DNA of 52,233 nt from an uncultured Clostridia bacterium (GTDB taxonomy: Bacteria > Bacillota > Clostridia > Christensenellales > UBA1242), in the NCBI GenBank assembly GCA_944383405.1, contig CALWPL010000007.1, positions 1-52,233 of the forward strand. The letters run 5' to 3'. Numbering within the stretch: the first letter of the stretch is position 1; every line of letters begins with the position of its first letter. Shown here piece by piece: positions 1 to 9,701 of the stretch. A program made the position numbers and the translations under genes. The notes under the pieces are model-generated. The model was not told the origin of the DNA, searched no databases, and saw only the letters and a program-made list of their open reading frames with translations.

Positions 1-228
1 TATATCCTCTGGATTAAGAACAATACTTACATTATCTTCTGTAATATTGCTACCTTCATTATTAACTAAATTTAATGTTACATTTATTGGTGCTTCATAA
101 TAAATATTTACACTACTATTAAAACTGTGATTCATGGCTGATAAAGCAATATAAATTGATATCACAAATAAACATAGAGATAATAATATAAAAAATGTTG
201 ATATAAGTAATTGTCTTTTGAGTGTCAT
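1..228 (-). CDS. Exported/membrane-anchored protein, 3' end cut by window edge
   Basis: Starts at an ATG at 228 after a good ribosome binding site (AAAGGAG, 234-242) and stays open to base 1, giving the first 76 residues. A basic start (MTLKRQLL) is followed by a hydrophobic stretch at about residues 9-28 that reads as a signal peptide or membrane anchor. After it comes a Ser/Asn/Thr-rich extracytoplasmic segment. Too little is present to name a family; SipW-processed or TasA-like surface proteins begin in a similar way, but that is only a resemblance. It diverges from the XRE gene, with 278 bases between them. Confidence 0.6.
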   Translation of the reverse strand, partial: MTLKRQLLISTFFILLSLCLFVISIYIALSAMNHSFNSSVNIYYEAPINVTLNLVNNEGSNITEDNVSIVLNPEDI

Positions 229-377
229 AACTATCTACTCCTTTATTTTATCTTCAAAAACTTCTTTTTTCTACATAAAATTATATTTTTACTTTTTTAT
301 TATATAGTTTTCCCAGTATTATAGCAAATTAATACGCAAAGAAATTTTATTTTTAATATTTTATTTTATGTATAATT

Positions 378-450
378 TCATTGGTAAAATCTAATAATAA
401 GTTAAGAAAAAAATTCAGAATATTGAACTATACTCATAATTTACCAATGA
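378..450. promoter_or_regulatory. Inverted repeat upstream of the XRE regulator
   Basis: An 11-base arm TCATTGGTAAA (378-388) is perfectly repeated in inverse at 440-450 (TTTACCAATGA), 51 bases apart. It lies in the divergent intergenic region, 57 bases before the XRE start codon. A TATAAT hexamer sits at 371-376. A pair of operator half-sites for the adjacent regulator is a reasonable inference; nothing else supports it. Confidence 0.35.
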
Positions 451-506
451 GAGTTATCACTTGTCAAGCGAAATAATAGTAATTTTAGTGTAATGGAGAT
501 AAAAAA

Positions 507-833
507 ATGAAAAAAGACATTACACCTGAAAGAAAATTTTTAATAGAAAGGTTAGGATATTTTAGGAACAAAGCAGGGCTTTCTGCAAGAGAATTATCAC
601 AACGACTTGGCTTTTCAATTGCATATATTGCAAAATTTGAAAACGGAGATTTTAATATACCTAGTGAAGTATTGCTTGACGCAATGAAAATATGCAACAT
701 AACGCCAAGTGAATTTTTTTCACAAAAACTAGAAGATTATAAAAGAGAAAGTGAATTAATAACAAATTTCAATGTCCTATCAGAAGAAAATAAAAGAACA
801 ATAGAAACCTTAATAAGAACGCTTAAAAAGTAA
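507..833 (+). CDS. XRE-family helix-turn-helix transcriptional regulator
   Basis: 108 residues. An HTH_3/XRE DNA-binding domain spans about residues 8-65: an RxxAGLSARELSQRLG helix pair, the recognition helix IAYIAKFENGDFNIP, then LLDAMKICNITPSEFF, which is the usual Cro/C1 layout. The remaining ~35 residues are charged and helical, with no sensor domain, and may dimerise. It is a single-gene unit with ribosome binding site TGGAG ahead of the ATG and its own terminator at 839-866. Its targets are unknown; autoregulation through the upstream inverted repeat is possible. It occupies the place downstream of the 16S gene where 23S rRNA would normally be. Confidence 0.85.
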   Translation: MKKDITPERKFLIERLGYFRNKAGLSARELSQRLGFSIAYIAKFENGDFNIPSEVLLDAMKICNITPSEFFSQKLEDYKRESELITNFNVLSEENKRTIETLIRTLKK

Positions 834-838
834 AAATG

Positions 839-866
839 TCTAGCAAAAAAACTTGCTAGATATTTT
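839..866 (+). terminator. Rho-independent terminator of the XRE gene
   Basis: Stem TCTAGCAA (839-846) / TTGCTAGA (853-860) with a short A-rich loop, followed by TATTTT. It starts 5 bases after the stop codon. Confidence 0.75.
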
Positions 867-874
867 AATAGTAT

Positions 875-911
875 AAAAAAAGACCAATACAAATTAATGT
901 ATTAGTCTTTT
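875..911 (-). terminator. Terminator of the 16S rRNA transcript
   Basis: Inverted repeat AAAAGAC-x-AATACA (877-890 region) / TGTATT-x-GTCTTTT (898-911). Read on the minus strand it ends in a run of seven T, which suits termination of transcription coming from the 16S gene about 140 bases upstream. Confidence 0.75.
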
Positions 912-1047
912 GAAGTTCCTTTAATAGTTAAGATTATTTGGGTTAATATTTTTACTTGTTTTGTTCAAGAGTTTTTCATATTGGTTTCTTTCCAATTTGT
1001 GTACCTACTGATTAAAAAATCAGTTTCGTCGACTTCACTTCTCTTTA

Positions 1048-2608
<1,561 letters not shown>

Positions 2609-2910
2609 GTTGTATAATAAAAGTCTATGACTTATATTATCTTTTTTAAAGCAATTCCAAACTCAAAACACTCATTACTGACTGTTTGTTTAAAGTTTTG
2701 CTTGATTAAAATCCTTGAAATCTCCAAGAACTTTGTATAAACCTTAACTATTAAATTTTAATGGAACATGTCGCTTCTTTCGCTAGCGACAATGCAAGAA
2801 TACCATAAGGGAAAAATAGTGTCAACACCTTTTTTTACTTTTTTTTAATTATTTTTTATTTCTTTTTATAAATTTCCGAACACTCTCCCCCGTGTTCCAT
2901 ATCTTTACCC
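2609..2910 (-). promoter_or_regulatory. rRNA promoter and leader
   Basis: On the minus strand a strong sigma-A promoter is visible: -35 TTGACA (2820-2825), 17-base spacer, -10 TATTCT (2797-2802), so transcription should start near 2790. A small hairpin with arms GTCGC/GCGAC (2770-2790) would be at the 5' end of the transcript. The rest of the leader to the 16S 5' end shows no tRNA or gene. Confidence 0.8.
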
Positions 2911-3345
2911 CTAAATCAGTCTATAAAATGCACTAATTACGCTATAAAAGGCGTCAAAAAGTTCTTCAATTTGCGAACTGCTTCCCTGTATTTCAAAGTT
3001 GAAAATGTCATTTATAATCTCTAAAATAAGCAAAACAAAAGTTTTATGATTAATAAATAATCCTTTCTCGCCTGAAAAATCTTTCTTGATTTCTATATTT
3101 GTTAGATTTTGAATATCAAGAAGCACCTTTTCAAGTTTTTCTACCCTATCAAAAACATCTTTAAATCTTCTATTTCTATAAAAGCCCTTTTTTAGTAAGA
3201 ATAAAAACTTATAAATGTTTTGTAAAACCTTTGTTACTTCTTTACTATCAAGCACTTTTGAATTAAGAACTGAAATGGAATTATATTTTTTATTATATTC
3301 TTTTGCCATTTGATAAAACTTTTCACTATTTAAAAATTCTTCCAT
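2911..3345 (-). CDS. Hypothetical helical protein
   Basis: 144 residues, not recognised. It is Lys/Glu/Phe-rich and predicted largely alpha-helical, with no signal peptide, no clear membrane segment and no known motif. A moderately hydrophobic helix lies near residues 100-118. The ATG at 3345 has a good ribosome binding site (AAAAGGGGG). It lies between the 16S promoter and the ybaB terminator and reads in the same direction as 16S, so it would run toward the rRNA promoter. In many Firmicutes recR follows ybaB; this product is not RecR (no zinc finger or Toprim motif). Confidence 0.6.
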   Translation of the reverse strand: MEEFLNSEKFYQMAKEYNKKYNSISVLNSKVLDSKEVTKVLQNIYKFLFLLKKGFYRNRRFKDVFDRVEKLEKVLLDIQNLTNIEIKKDFSGEKGLFINHKTFVLLILEIINDIFNFEIQGSSSQIEELFDAFYSVISAFYRLI

Positions 3346-3411
3346 CTATCCCCCTTTTATTAATATGTAACTATATAACTAATAAACTAATAACTTATAT
3401 GAAATAAAATA

Positions 3412-3446
3412 AAAAAATGCAAATAGAATTTCCATTTGCATTTTTT
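3412..3446 (-). terminator. Terminator after ybaB
   Basis: Perfect stem AAAAAATGCAAAT (3412-3424) / ATTTGCATTTTTT (3434-3446), usable in both directions. It closes the mrnC-rlmB-sigH-dnaX-ybaB run. Confidence 0.8.
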
Positions 3447-3483
3447 AAGACGAGTTGGTTTATATTCAAATTGAATATAAATT

Positions 3484-3801
3484 TTATATACCGCTAAAAG
3501 CGCCTAGCATTTCCTTACTCAATCCTTGCGCCTTTGACTGAGCATCTTTTATTGCCGCCATAATCAAATCTTCAAGCATTTCAACATCATCAGGGTCAAC
3601 AGCTTCCTTTTTTATTCTAACAGCCTTAATCTCATTTTTCCCTGTAATAACAACTTCCACCATACCGCCACCACTTACCCCAATAAGTTCAGTATTTGCA
3701 AGTTCCTCATTTTTCTTTGACATTTCAGCCTGCATTTTTTGAGCCTGCCTTATCATATTTTGCATATTCATACCGCCACCAAATTTATTAAATCCTGCCA
3801 T
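3484..3801 (-). CDS. YbaB/EbfC family nucleoid-associated protein
   Basis: 105 residues, the normal length for YbaB/EbfC, a small dimeric DNA-binding protein of the nucleoid. Typical features are the glycine/methionine-rich start (FGGGMNMQNM), the QAQKMQAEM helix, the GGGMVEVVITG strand pair and the DVEMLEDLIMAAIKDA helix. Ribosome binding site AAAGGAG ahead of ATG. It follows dnaX, the standard dnaX-ybaB(-recR) order of Firmicutes, but recR is not next to it here. Confidence 0.93.
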   Translation of the reverse strand: MAGFNKFGGGMNMQNMIRQAQKMQAEMSKKNEELANTELIGVSGGGMVEVVITGKNEIKAVRIKKEAVDPDDVEMLEDLIMAAIKDAQSKAQGLSKEMLGAFSGI

Positions 3802-3849
3802 TTTAAACTCCTTTTTTTTTAATTATGATTACAAAAAAATTTGTGTAAC

Positions 3850-5438
3850 CTATTTTATCTTAATTTCATCTCCAAAAAGTTCTCTTAAAACTAAGACATT
3901 CCTTTCAATTTTACTTTTAGGAATTACTTTAAGATTAAACTTTAATGCTATTCTATCATTAATTTGTTTTAACTCCAAATCAATTTTTGAACTATTTTCA
4001 GGTTTCGTCAAAATTTTATATGTAAATTCATCTTTTACATTAACAATTAGCGCATCCCCATTTAGCGTAATATCCCTTATCTCTCCACACGCTGAATGAA
4101 GTGTCATTAAATTTTTTTGTCTTAAATTTAAAACAAGTTGCCCCCAAATTTTGCGTGGAGATATTTCCGTTAAGTTAGTATTTTTATTTGGAGAAAAGTC
4201 TACTTTTATATCTTCTTTTATTTCATAAGCATCTTTTAAATAAATACCCTTCTCTATATGACTATCTTTTTTTATATTATCATTGTCTACATTACTATTT
4301 AAATTTTCTTTAATATCGCTAACTAAATCTTCATCAATTAGTTTTTTTTTTGATTATTTGCACTTGCACATTCAAGAGAAACAAGTTCTATAAGCGTCCT
4401 TGGAGATAGAGCATACTTCAACTCACTTTCAATCTCGCTAAATTTTTGCATAAAATTAATTAAAGCCTCTACATCAACCTTTTGTGCTAAGACTAGATAT
4501 TTTTCATAAATGTCTTGTGGTATATCAAGTATCTTACTTGCATTATTACAATTTTTTATTACTAACAAATCTTTAAAGTGAGTAGTCATTTCTTTTGCAA
4601 AAGCTATTAAATTTTTGCCAGACAAACAAATATCATTTATTGTTTCAAGCACACCGCCAAGGTCTTTATTTAAAATATTTTTACTAAGTTTAATAACGCT
4701 TTCTCTATCATTACTACCTAAAATTTCAACAACCTTATCATAAGTTACATTTTTGCCACAAAACGCCACAACACAATCTGCAACTGAAAGCGTATCTCTA
4801 ACACTCCCTTCTCCACTTATTGCAATTGCTTCAACTGCCTTGTCCTCGTATTTGACTCCGATTTCATCAAAGATTTTCATAACCTGATTTATTAAATCTT
4901 CTTTGCTAACAAGTCTAAAATCAAATCTCATACACCTTGATAAAATGGTTGCAGGAAGTTTATATACTTCTGTTGTCGCTAGTATAAAAACAGCGTGTTC
5001 TGGTGGCTCTTCAAGGGTTTTAAGTAAAGCATTAAAAGCACTATCTGTTAACATGTGTACTTCATCTATTATATAAACTTTATACCTACCATGAATAGGT
5101 GGATATTTAACTTTTTCTCTAATTTCTCTAATTTCGTCTACACCATTATTTGATGCCGCATCAAGTTCCAAAATGTCAACATTATTTGACGCTTCAAGAG
5201 CAGTGCAAACTTCACATTTCCCACAAGGAGAACAATTTATCGGATTTAAACAATTAATTGCCTTTGCAAAAATCTTTGCACAAGTGGTCTTACCTGTGCC
5301 ACGAGTGCCAGTAAACAAATAAGCATGTCCTATGTTATTTGACGCAATTTGATTTTTTAGGGCTGCTACTATATGGTCTTGCCCTATTACTTCGTCAAAA
5401 GTTTTTGGTCTAAATCTTCTGTATAATGCAAGTTGCAA
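3850..5438 (-). CDS. dnaX: DNA polymerase III subunits gamma/tau, joined by -1 shift on an A10 tract
   Basis: Clamp-loader ATPase of the replisome. Zero-frame translation from TTG at 5438 gives 366 residues: Walker A GTRGTGKT, zinc cluster CxxxxCxxCxxC, DEVHM box, then domain III. It stops at 4338, directly after ten A residues (minus strand, 4342-4351). In the -1 frame the sequence is open from that A tract to 3850 and encodes the tau-type C-terminus; that frame has a stop (TAA, 4354-4356) just upstream, so the switch must occur on the tract. The joined product is about 529 residues, a normal tau length. Ribosomal -1 slippage (A AAA AAA heptamer) or polymerase slippage is likely; an 11th A lost by sequencing or assembly is the alternative. 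Its start lies 1 base after the sigma-factor stop. Confidence 0.9.
4338..4356 (-). promoter_or_regulatory. dnaX slippery site (A10)
   Basis: On the minus strand: TAA stop of the -1 frame (4354-4356), then C and ten A (4342-4351), then the zero-frame TAA stop (4338-4340). A switch anywhere in the A run bypasses the zero-frame stop and enters the 163-codon tau-specific frame. In E. coli and Thermus dnaX the zero frame encodes tau and slippage makes gamma; here the zero frame makes the short form. Confidence 0.7.
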
Positions 5439-5439
5439 A

Positions 5440-6057
5440 CTAATCTTCTCCTTTTAAGAACTTTAATTTTATTTTAATCCTGCTAAGTGCATTGTCAATA
5501 CTTTTTGAATCTTTTTTTAATTTATTTGCTATTTCAATATAATTTAACCCAGACATATAATACCTTAAAACCTTCTTTTCAAAGCCACTTAAACTCTCAT
5601 CTATCTTCCTTCCTATTTCGTTTAACTTTTCTCTAAATAATACACTTTCTTCTGGCGACAAATTTTTTGATTCTAAGTAAAACCCATTATCTTCTTCAAG
5701 CACCGCTTCTTTATCCTGAGTGTGAGATAGTAAAATTTTCCCTTGATTATTAATCGAAAAGTATGTATTAAGCATCTGATTTTTCTGCCTATTATTTTTA
5801 ATAAATGCAGATTGCACCTGTCTTTTAATACATAACGATGCATAAGTTTTAAATGATACTCCACTATCAAACTTATATGTCCTATACGCATTAAAAAGTC
5901 CAAACATTCCTTCCTGCACAAGATCACTTTGCTCAGCATTAATTAAAAAGTATTTTCTTGTTATACTTGTAACAAGAGTTTTGTAGGTCGTCATCAATTT
6001 ATTTAATGCTTTTTCATCTCCTGCCCTCGCTTTTAGTATAAGTTCTTTTTCATCCAT
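5440..6057 (-). CDS. sigH: RNA polymerase sigma-70 family factor, SigH-like
   Basis: 205 residues. Region 2 is clear (DLVQEGMFGLFNAYRTYKFD, then FKTYASLCIKRQVQSAF, residues ~46-90), and a region 4 helix-turn-helix lies near the C-terminus (FEKKVLRYYMSGLNYIEIANKLKKDSKSIDNALSRIKIKL). Length and region layout fit sigma-H (sigma-30), the transition-state sigma factor that starts sporulation gene expression in Bacillus and Clostridium. The neighbours mrnC and rlmB upstream match the conserved mrnC-rlmB-sigH block. Start ATG lies 2 bases after the rlmB stop. The call as SigH rather than another alternative factor rests largely on this context. Confidence 0.85.
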   Translation of the reverse strand: MDEKELILKARAGDEKALNKLMTTYKTLVTSITRKYFLINAEQSDLVQEGMFGLFNAYRTYKFDSGVSFKTYASLCIKRQVQSAFIKNNRQKNQMLNTYFSINNQGKILLSHTQDKEAVLEEDNGFYLESKNLSPEESVLFREKLNEIGRKIDESLSGFEKKVLRYYMSGLNYIEIANKLKKDSKSIDNALSRIKIKLKFLKGED

Positions 6058-6059
6058 TA

Positions 6060-6776
6060 TTAATACCCTTCTCTTTGTCTTAATGCCTCATATATTATGG
6101 CACTAGTTGCCGTTGAAACATTAAGGGAATTAACCTTACCAAACATTGGAAGGCTTATAACTTCATCACAAAGGCTTTTTGTAAGCCTACTCACACCTTC
6201 CCCTTCGCTTCCCATAACAATGGCTATGTTTCCTGTTAAATCACAATCATATATTCTCTTTCCACTCCCTTCTGCTGCATAAATCCAAATATTTTTATCT
6301 TTTAACTCTTTTATAATTGAATTTATATTTTTTACCATTGCTATTTTTACATGATTTATTGCTCCGGCACTTGTTTTATAAGCGGTCTCATTTACCACGC
6401 AACTTCTTCTATCTTCAATAATTATACCGTCTACTCCTGCACATTCACAAACTCTTATAATGCTGCCAAAATTATGTGGATCTTGAATTTTGTCAAGTAT
6501 TACAATAAAATTGCCTTTATCAGTTTTATTGTTTAAAATTTCATCAACATCACAATATTTGTAATCTATAATATCAGCAACAATACCCTGATTATGCATT
6601 GACAACTTATCAAGCCTTTTTTTGTCAACAAAATCATATCTTATTTTTCTTTTCTGACAAATATCTAAAACTTTACTTACAAACTCACCCTTTTGCAAAT
6701 TGTCTATCAACACTTTATTTATAGTAGTCCCTGAATTTAACGCTTCAAAAACACTATTTTTTCCACTAATTATCAT
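6060..6776 (-). CDS. rlmB: 23S rRNA (guanosine-2'-O-)-methyltransferase RlmB (TrmH/SpoU family)
   Basis: 238 residues from the ATG at 6776, chosen because it overlaps the mrnC stop (ATGA) and has AAAGGAAGAG upstream; a TTG seven codons earlier is less likely. It has an N-terminal substrate-binding domain (SGKNSVFEALNSG) and a C-terminal SPOUT domain with the three SpoU motifs: LDKIQDPHNFGSIIR (Asn/Arg), IVMGSEGEGVS and LPMFGKVNSLNVSTATS. It methylates a 23S rRNA guanosine (G2251 in E. coli). Part of the mrnC-rlmB-sigH-dnaX run. Confidence 0.93.
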   Translation of the reverse strand: MIISGKNSVFEALNSGTTINKVLIDNLQKGEFVSKVLDICQKRKIRYDFVDKKRLDKLSMHNQGIVADIIDYKYCDVDEILNNKTDKGNFIVILDKIQDPHNFGSIIRVCECAGVDGIIIEDRRSCVVNETAYKTSAGAINHVKIAMVKNINSIIKELKDKNIWIYAAEGSGKRIYDCDLTGNIAIVMGSEGEGVSRLTKSLCDEVISLPMFGKVNSLNVSTATSAIIYEALRQREGY

Positions 6777-7210
6777 CTTTTCTCTTCCTTTAAACAATCA
6801 TCAATCTGAGTTTTCACAACTAAAAAAATCTCTTTTATCCTATCAAAATTTTTTGTTAAATAATCAAACCCTAATATAGCCTCTAAACTTGTTGCCTTTT
6901 TATAGTCTTGAAGACTTGCGTGTTTAGCAACTGTATTTAGTTTTGCATTTCTCGCCCTTTTTGCGACATCTTGCTCGTCTTGACTTAAAGAGTTTATTAT
7001 ACTATCGTAAAAAATAGCCTGAAAACTAGCCTTAACAAATTTCGTTGTAAGTTTGTGTAAACTTGTATTTTTATATGTTGAGTGATTACACAAATAACTC
7101 CTTATAAGTAATGTCCACACACCATCGCCTAAAAACGCAAGACTCAAAGGACTAAGATTTAAAATTTCATTATGTGTTAAACCTTTTTCAAATGAAATAC
7201 CTTCAATCAT
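6773..7210 (-). CDS. mrnC: Mini-ribonuclease 3
   Basis: 145 residues from ATG 7210 (a TTG three codons earlier is also open). It is an RNase III catalytic domain without the dsRNA-binding domain: LAFLGDGVWTLLIRSYL carries the conserved GDxV/E-like metal-binding helix and AKRARNAKLNT is the family signature. Mini-III matures 23S rRNA in Bacillus. No Shine-Dalgarno sequence precedes the ATG, and a possible -10 (TATGAT) lies only about 20 bases upstream, so a very short or absent leader is possible. It diverges from the plus-strand operon starting at 7343. Confidence 0.9.
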   Translation of the reverse strand: MIEGISFEKGLTHNEILNLSPLSLAFLGDGVWTLLIRSYLCNHSTYKNTSLHKLTTKFVKASFQAIFYDSIINSLSQDEQDVAKRARNAKLNTVAKHASLQDYKKATSLEAILGFDYLTKNFDRIKEIFLVVKTQIDDCLKEEKR

Positions 7211-7278
7211 ATAAAACAATATATCATAAAAGATTTAATTTGAAAAGTTTTTTAGAAAAAAACTTAGGTTTTCTTATA

Positions 7279-7307
7279 TTGACTTTAAAAATTAAAAATA
7301 CTATAAT
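7279..7307 (+). promoter_or_regulatory. Sigma-A promoter of the RelA/SpoT-nucleotidyltransferase operon
   Basis: -35 TTGACT (7279-7284), 17-base spacer, -10 TATAAT (7302-7307), about 36 bases before the first start codon. A near-consensus housekeeping promoter, so the operon is probably expressed during normal growth. Confidence 0.8.
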
Positions 7308-7342
7308 AAATTAAATATATCAAAAAGGGGGAAAATTTAATA

Positions 7343-7864
7343 ATGAAAACACAACAAAGTCAAACTACAATTATAGATGATAGTTTTATTCTTCCCCTTT
7401 TATCAACTTGGGGAGAGTTTTATGACCAAGTATGCGACTATTCAAATAAGCATTTAAACATTAAACAAGCAAAAGAAATTAATAGTAAGATGCTAAACCT
7501 TGTAAACACGCTAATTAACTTTACAAGCGTTCAAGAAGATGTTGTACTTAAAATTGCCATTGTATATTATTTTGAAAAACTTTCTAATCTCGTACTTAAA
7601 ATTGCAATGTCAAATTATATAAGACAGAATGTAAATCTCTTAAAGCAAAATGATAATCTTCAAGATATTCAAACTATTTTTAATAATCAAAACAGATTTC
7701 TAAAAAATATTATTATTTGCGACTGCATTCTAAATATGCAAAATAAAAATTCATCAGAATATATTAAAAATTTATTTAAAGCAAATAAAATTATTTCACT
7801 ATATGGAAAAACAATTAAAAGTAAAGTTATGAGTTACTTAAAAAATATGGTAGAAATAGCGTAA
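7343..7864 (+). CDS. Hypothetical helical protein, first gene of a nucleotide-signalling-like operon
   Basis: 173 residues, not recognised. It is Asn/Lys/Ile-rich and predicted all-helical, cytoplasmic, with no metal-binding or catalytic motif visible. Ribosome binding site AAGGGGG precedes the ATG. It is the promoter-proximal gene of three; the next gene, a RelA/SpoT-like fusion, starts 18 bases after its stop with its own AAGGAG. The context suggests a partner or regulator of that enzyme (adaptor, inhibitor or antitoxin-like), but this is inference from position only. Confidence 0.65.
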   Translation: MKTQQSQTTIIDDSFILPLLSTWGEFYDQVCDYSNKHLNIKQAKEINSKMLNLVNTLINFTSVQEDVVLKIAIVYYFEKLSNLVLKIAMSNYIRQNVNLLKQNDNLQDIQTIFNNQNRFLKNIIICDCILNMQNKNSSEYIKNLFKANKIISLYGKTIKSKVMSYLKNMVEIA

Positions 7865-7882
7865 TTTAAGGAGCAAACTAAA

Positions 7883-9700
7883 ATGATAGCACCAAACGAT
7901 CGAGTTGCAAAAAAACTTTTACACGAACTTTATTTAATAGAACATGACGAAGAATTTCAAGCAAAAATTTCATCAATCAAAACTCAAATTGAAGATCTTG
8001 GTGTATGCGATAATATAATTTTTGAAAGTAGGATAAAAGGACCAATATCAGCACTTAAAAAATACAACACTTCATCTGAAAGTTCACTTTATCAAAAAAC
8101 ATGGAACGGAATGAAAGACTTATTTGGAGTCATGGTAGTTGTAGATACAAATAAACAAGTAGACAAGTTGCTTGACTTTTTAAAAGAAAATTACAATGAA
8201 TATAAAAATCCAAATATGAAGGACATGATAACAGATTACAGGCGTATTTCAAATAGAAAACCGGGCACAACAAATCTAAAATATGTCTTTCAAGATCCAA
8301 CAGGTAGAGACTACCAGACAAATGATAGTTACAAAAGTTCAAAAGCAAACTTAATGATTAATGACATACCAGTAGAAATCCAAATTAAAACAAAAGCACA
8401 ATATCTTGCCCACCTTGCAACACATGATAGTATTTATAAACTATCTTCAATAGAAGATAAAAAGACAAGATATGAAATTGCTGATAAATTATTCCCCTAC
8501 TTTGAAACTTTCGCATATTTAAGATTAAACAGAGAAAACTTATCTCAAAAAAGAATTGATGAAATTGAAAATGATATAAAAGAAATTTATCTTCGTAATT
8601 ATGAAACATATAATAAATACCCAAAAGTCTTTAATGAAGCAAGATGCTTATACGGCGTAAATTATTACTTGCTAGAAAATAGAGACAAGTTTTTGCATGA
8701 CGCAATTTTTAATAGAACAAACTTTAACTTGCAACTTGCTTCTTCTCAAATAAAACAAGTTTACGAATATATTTATGATAAACTATCAAGAGAAAAACCT
8801 TCTCTAAAACCTACACAACTAGTCAATTTAACTGTTGATAGACTAGCAAAACTTCCTTACGAGCAATATCTTGAAGTTAGAGAACAAATTGCTGGCGAAT
8901 ATAGACATGGTGCTTGTATGCTCACTGGAATGTTTGATGTCTTACAACCAAAGCATATAAAACTTTTTGAAGAATTAAGCAAAGTCTATAAAGAAGTAAA
9001 TATTGGTGTTATAAGCGATGAAATAAGTAAGGCTTTCTTTGGACAAAGTCCAGTTTTTGATGAAAATCAAAGAAAACTTCAAGTTGAAAAATGTAAAGGT
9101 GTAACATCATCTACAATAGTTAGCGACTATAAGTTTAAACTCGCAAACGATATAGGCCCATTACAATTTGACGAACCAGAAAAGAAAAAATATGACCTTG
9201 CCTATGTTAGCGGCGTTTTTGACGGTTTCCATCCTGGGCACACTGAGCATTTGCAAACTGTAATAAACGAAAGTGAAGATGTTTATGTCGGCGTTAAATC
9301 AGACGCTTACTCACAAAGAGTAAAACATAAAACAACTATTAATAACGAACAAGATAGATTAACCATTTTAAGTGGCGTTAGGGGCATAACAAAAGTATTT
9401 ATAACCGAAAACGATACCCTTCCCCCTAAGGAGTTCTTAGATAAAGCACAAGAAATAACAAAAAATGGTGGGCATGTTGCAATTTATTTGGGTTCTGATT
9501 GGGAAACAAAGATAAGCGAAAAACCACAAAGCAGCCTTGAAGAACTTGACTATATCTTACAATACTATCCTGAAATTATCCTAACTTCAACTAATAGAAC
9601 AAAAGAAAAAACCTTGTCAAGCACCTGCCTTAGAAAGCAACTTGCAGAAGCAAAAAATAGAGATACCATTCCGCTAGAATTAACCGATTTAGGAGATTAA
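7883..9700 (+). CDS. RelA/SpoT-like nucleotide synthetase fused to two nucleotidyltransferase-type domains
   Basis: 605 residues, an uncommon architecture. Residues ~35-200 resemble a RelA/SpoT synthetase domain: SRIKGPISALKKY (49-61), DLFGVMVVVDT (79-89, Asp79), SYKSSKANL (149-157, in place of the usual GYxSxH) and VEIQIKTKAQYLAH (164-177, Glu165). A helical linker follows (~205-340). At 347-412 is a cytidylyltransferase-like Rossmann unit whose HxGH is replaced by QPKH (355-358), so it is probably degenerate. At 439-590 is a second unit with an intact site: GVFDGFHPGH (444-453), NNEQDRL (487-493), YLGSDW and LSSTCLR. The likely chemistry is transfer of pyrophosphate and/or a nucleotidyl group; the substrates cannot be told. 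No HD hydrolase, TGS or ACT domain is present. It sits between an unknown gene and a DHH phosphoesterase. Confidence 0.8.
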   Translation: MIAPNDRVAKKLLHELYLIEHDEEFQAKISSIKTQIEDLGVCDNIIFESRIKGPISALKKYNTSSESSLYQKTWNGMKDLFGVMVVVDTNKQVDKLLDFLKENYNEYKNPNMKDMITDYRRISNRKPGTTNLKYVFQDPTGRDYQTNDSYKSSKANLMINDIPVEIQIKTKAQYLAHLATHDSIYKLSSIEDKKTRYEIADKLFPYFETFAYLRLNRENLSQKRIDEIENDIKEIYLRNYETYNKYPKVFNEARCLYGVNYYLLENRDKFLHDAIFNRTNFNLQLASSQIKQVYEYIYDKLSREKPSLKPTQLVNLTVDRLAKLPYEQYLEVREQIAGEYRHGACMLTGMFDVLQPKHIKLFEELSKVYKEVNIGVISDEISKAFFGQSPVFDENQRKLQVEKCKGVTSSTIVSDYKFKLANDIGPLQFDEPEKKKYDLAYVSGVFDGFHPGHTEHLQTVINESEDVYVGVKSDAYSQRVKHKTTINNEQDRLTILSGVRGITKVFITENDTLPPKEFLDKAQEITKNGGHVAIYLGSDWETKISEKPQSSLEELDYILQYYPEIILTSTNRTKEKTLSSTCLRKQLAEAKNRDTIPLELTDLGD

Positions 9701-9701
9701 A

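Noticed and set aside
3850..4107. Separate small gene downstream of dnaX
   Set aside because: Its frame is open continuously back to the A10 tract and encodes the tau C-terminus; the ATG at 4107 is internal and lacks a ribosome binding site.
3850..5438. dnaX as a frameshifted pseudogene
   Set aside because: Both parts are conserved, the only defect is on a slippery A10 tract, and dnaX is essential; recoding or a homopolymer error is more likely.
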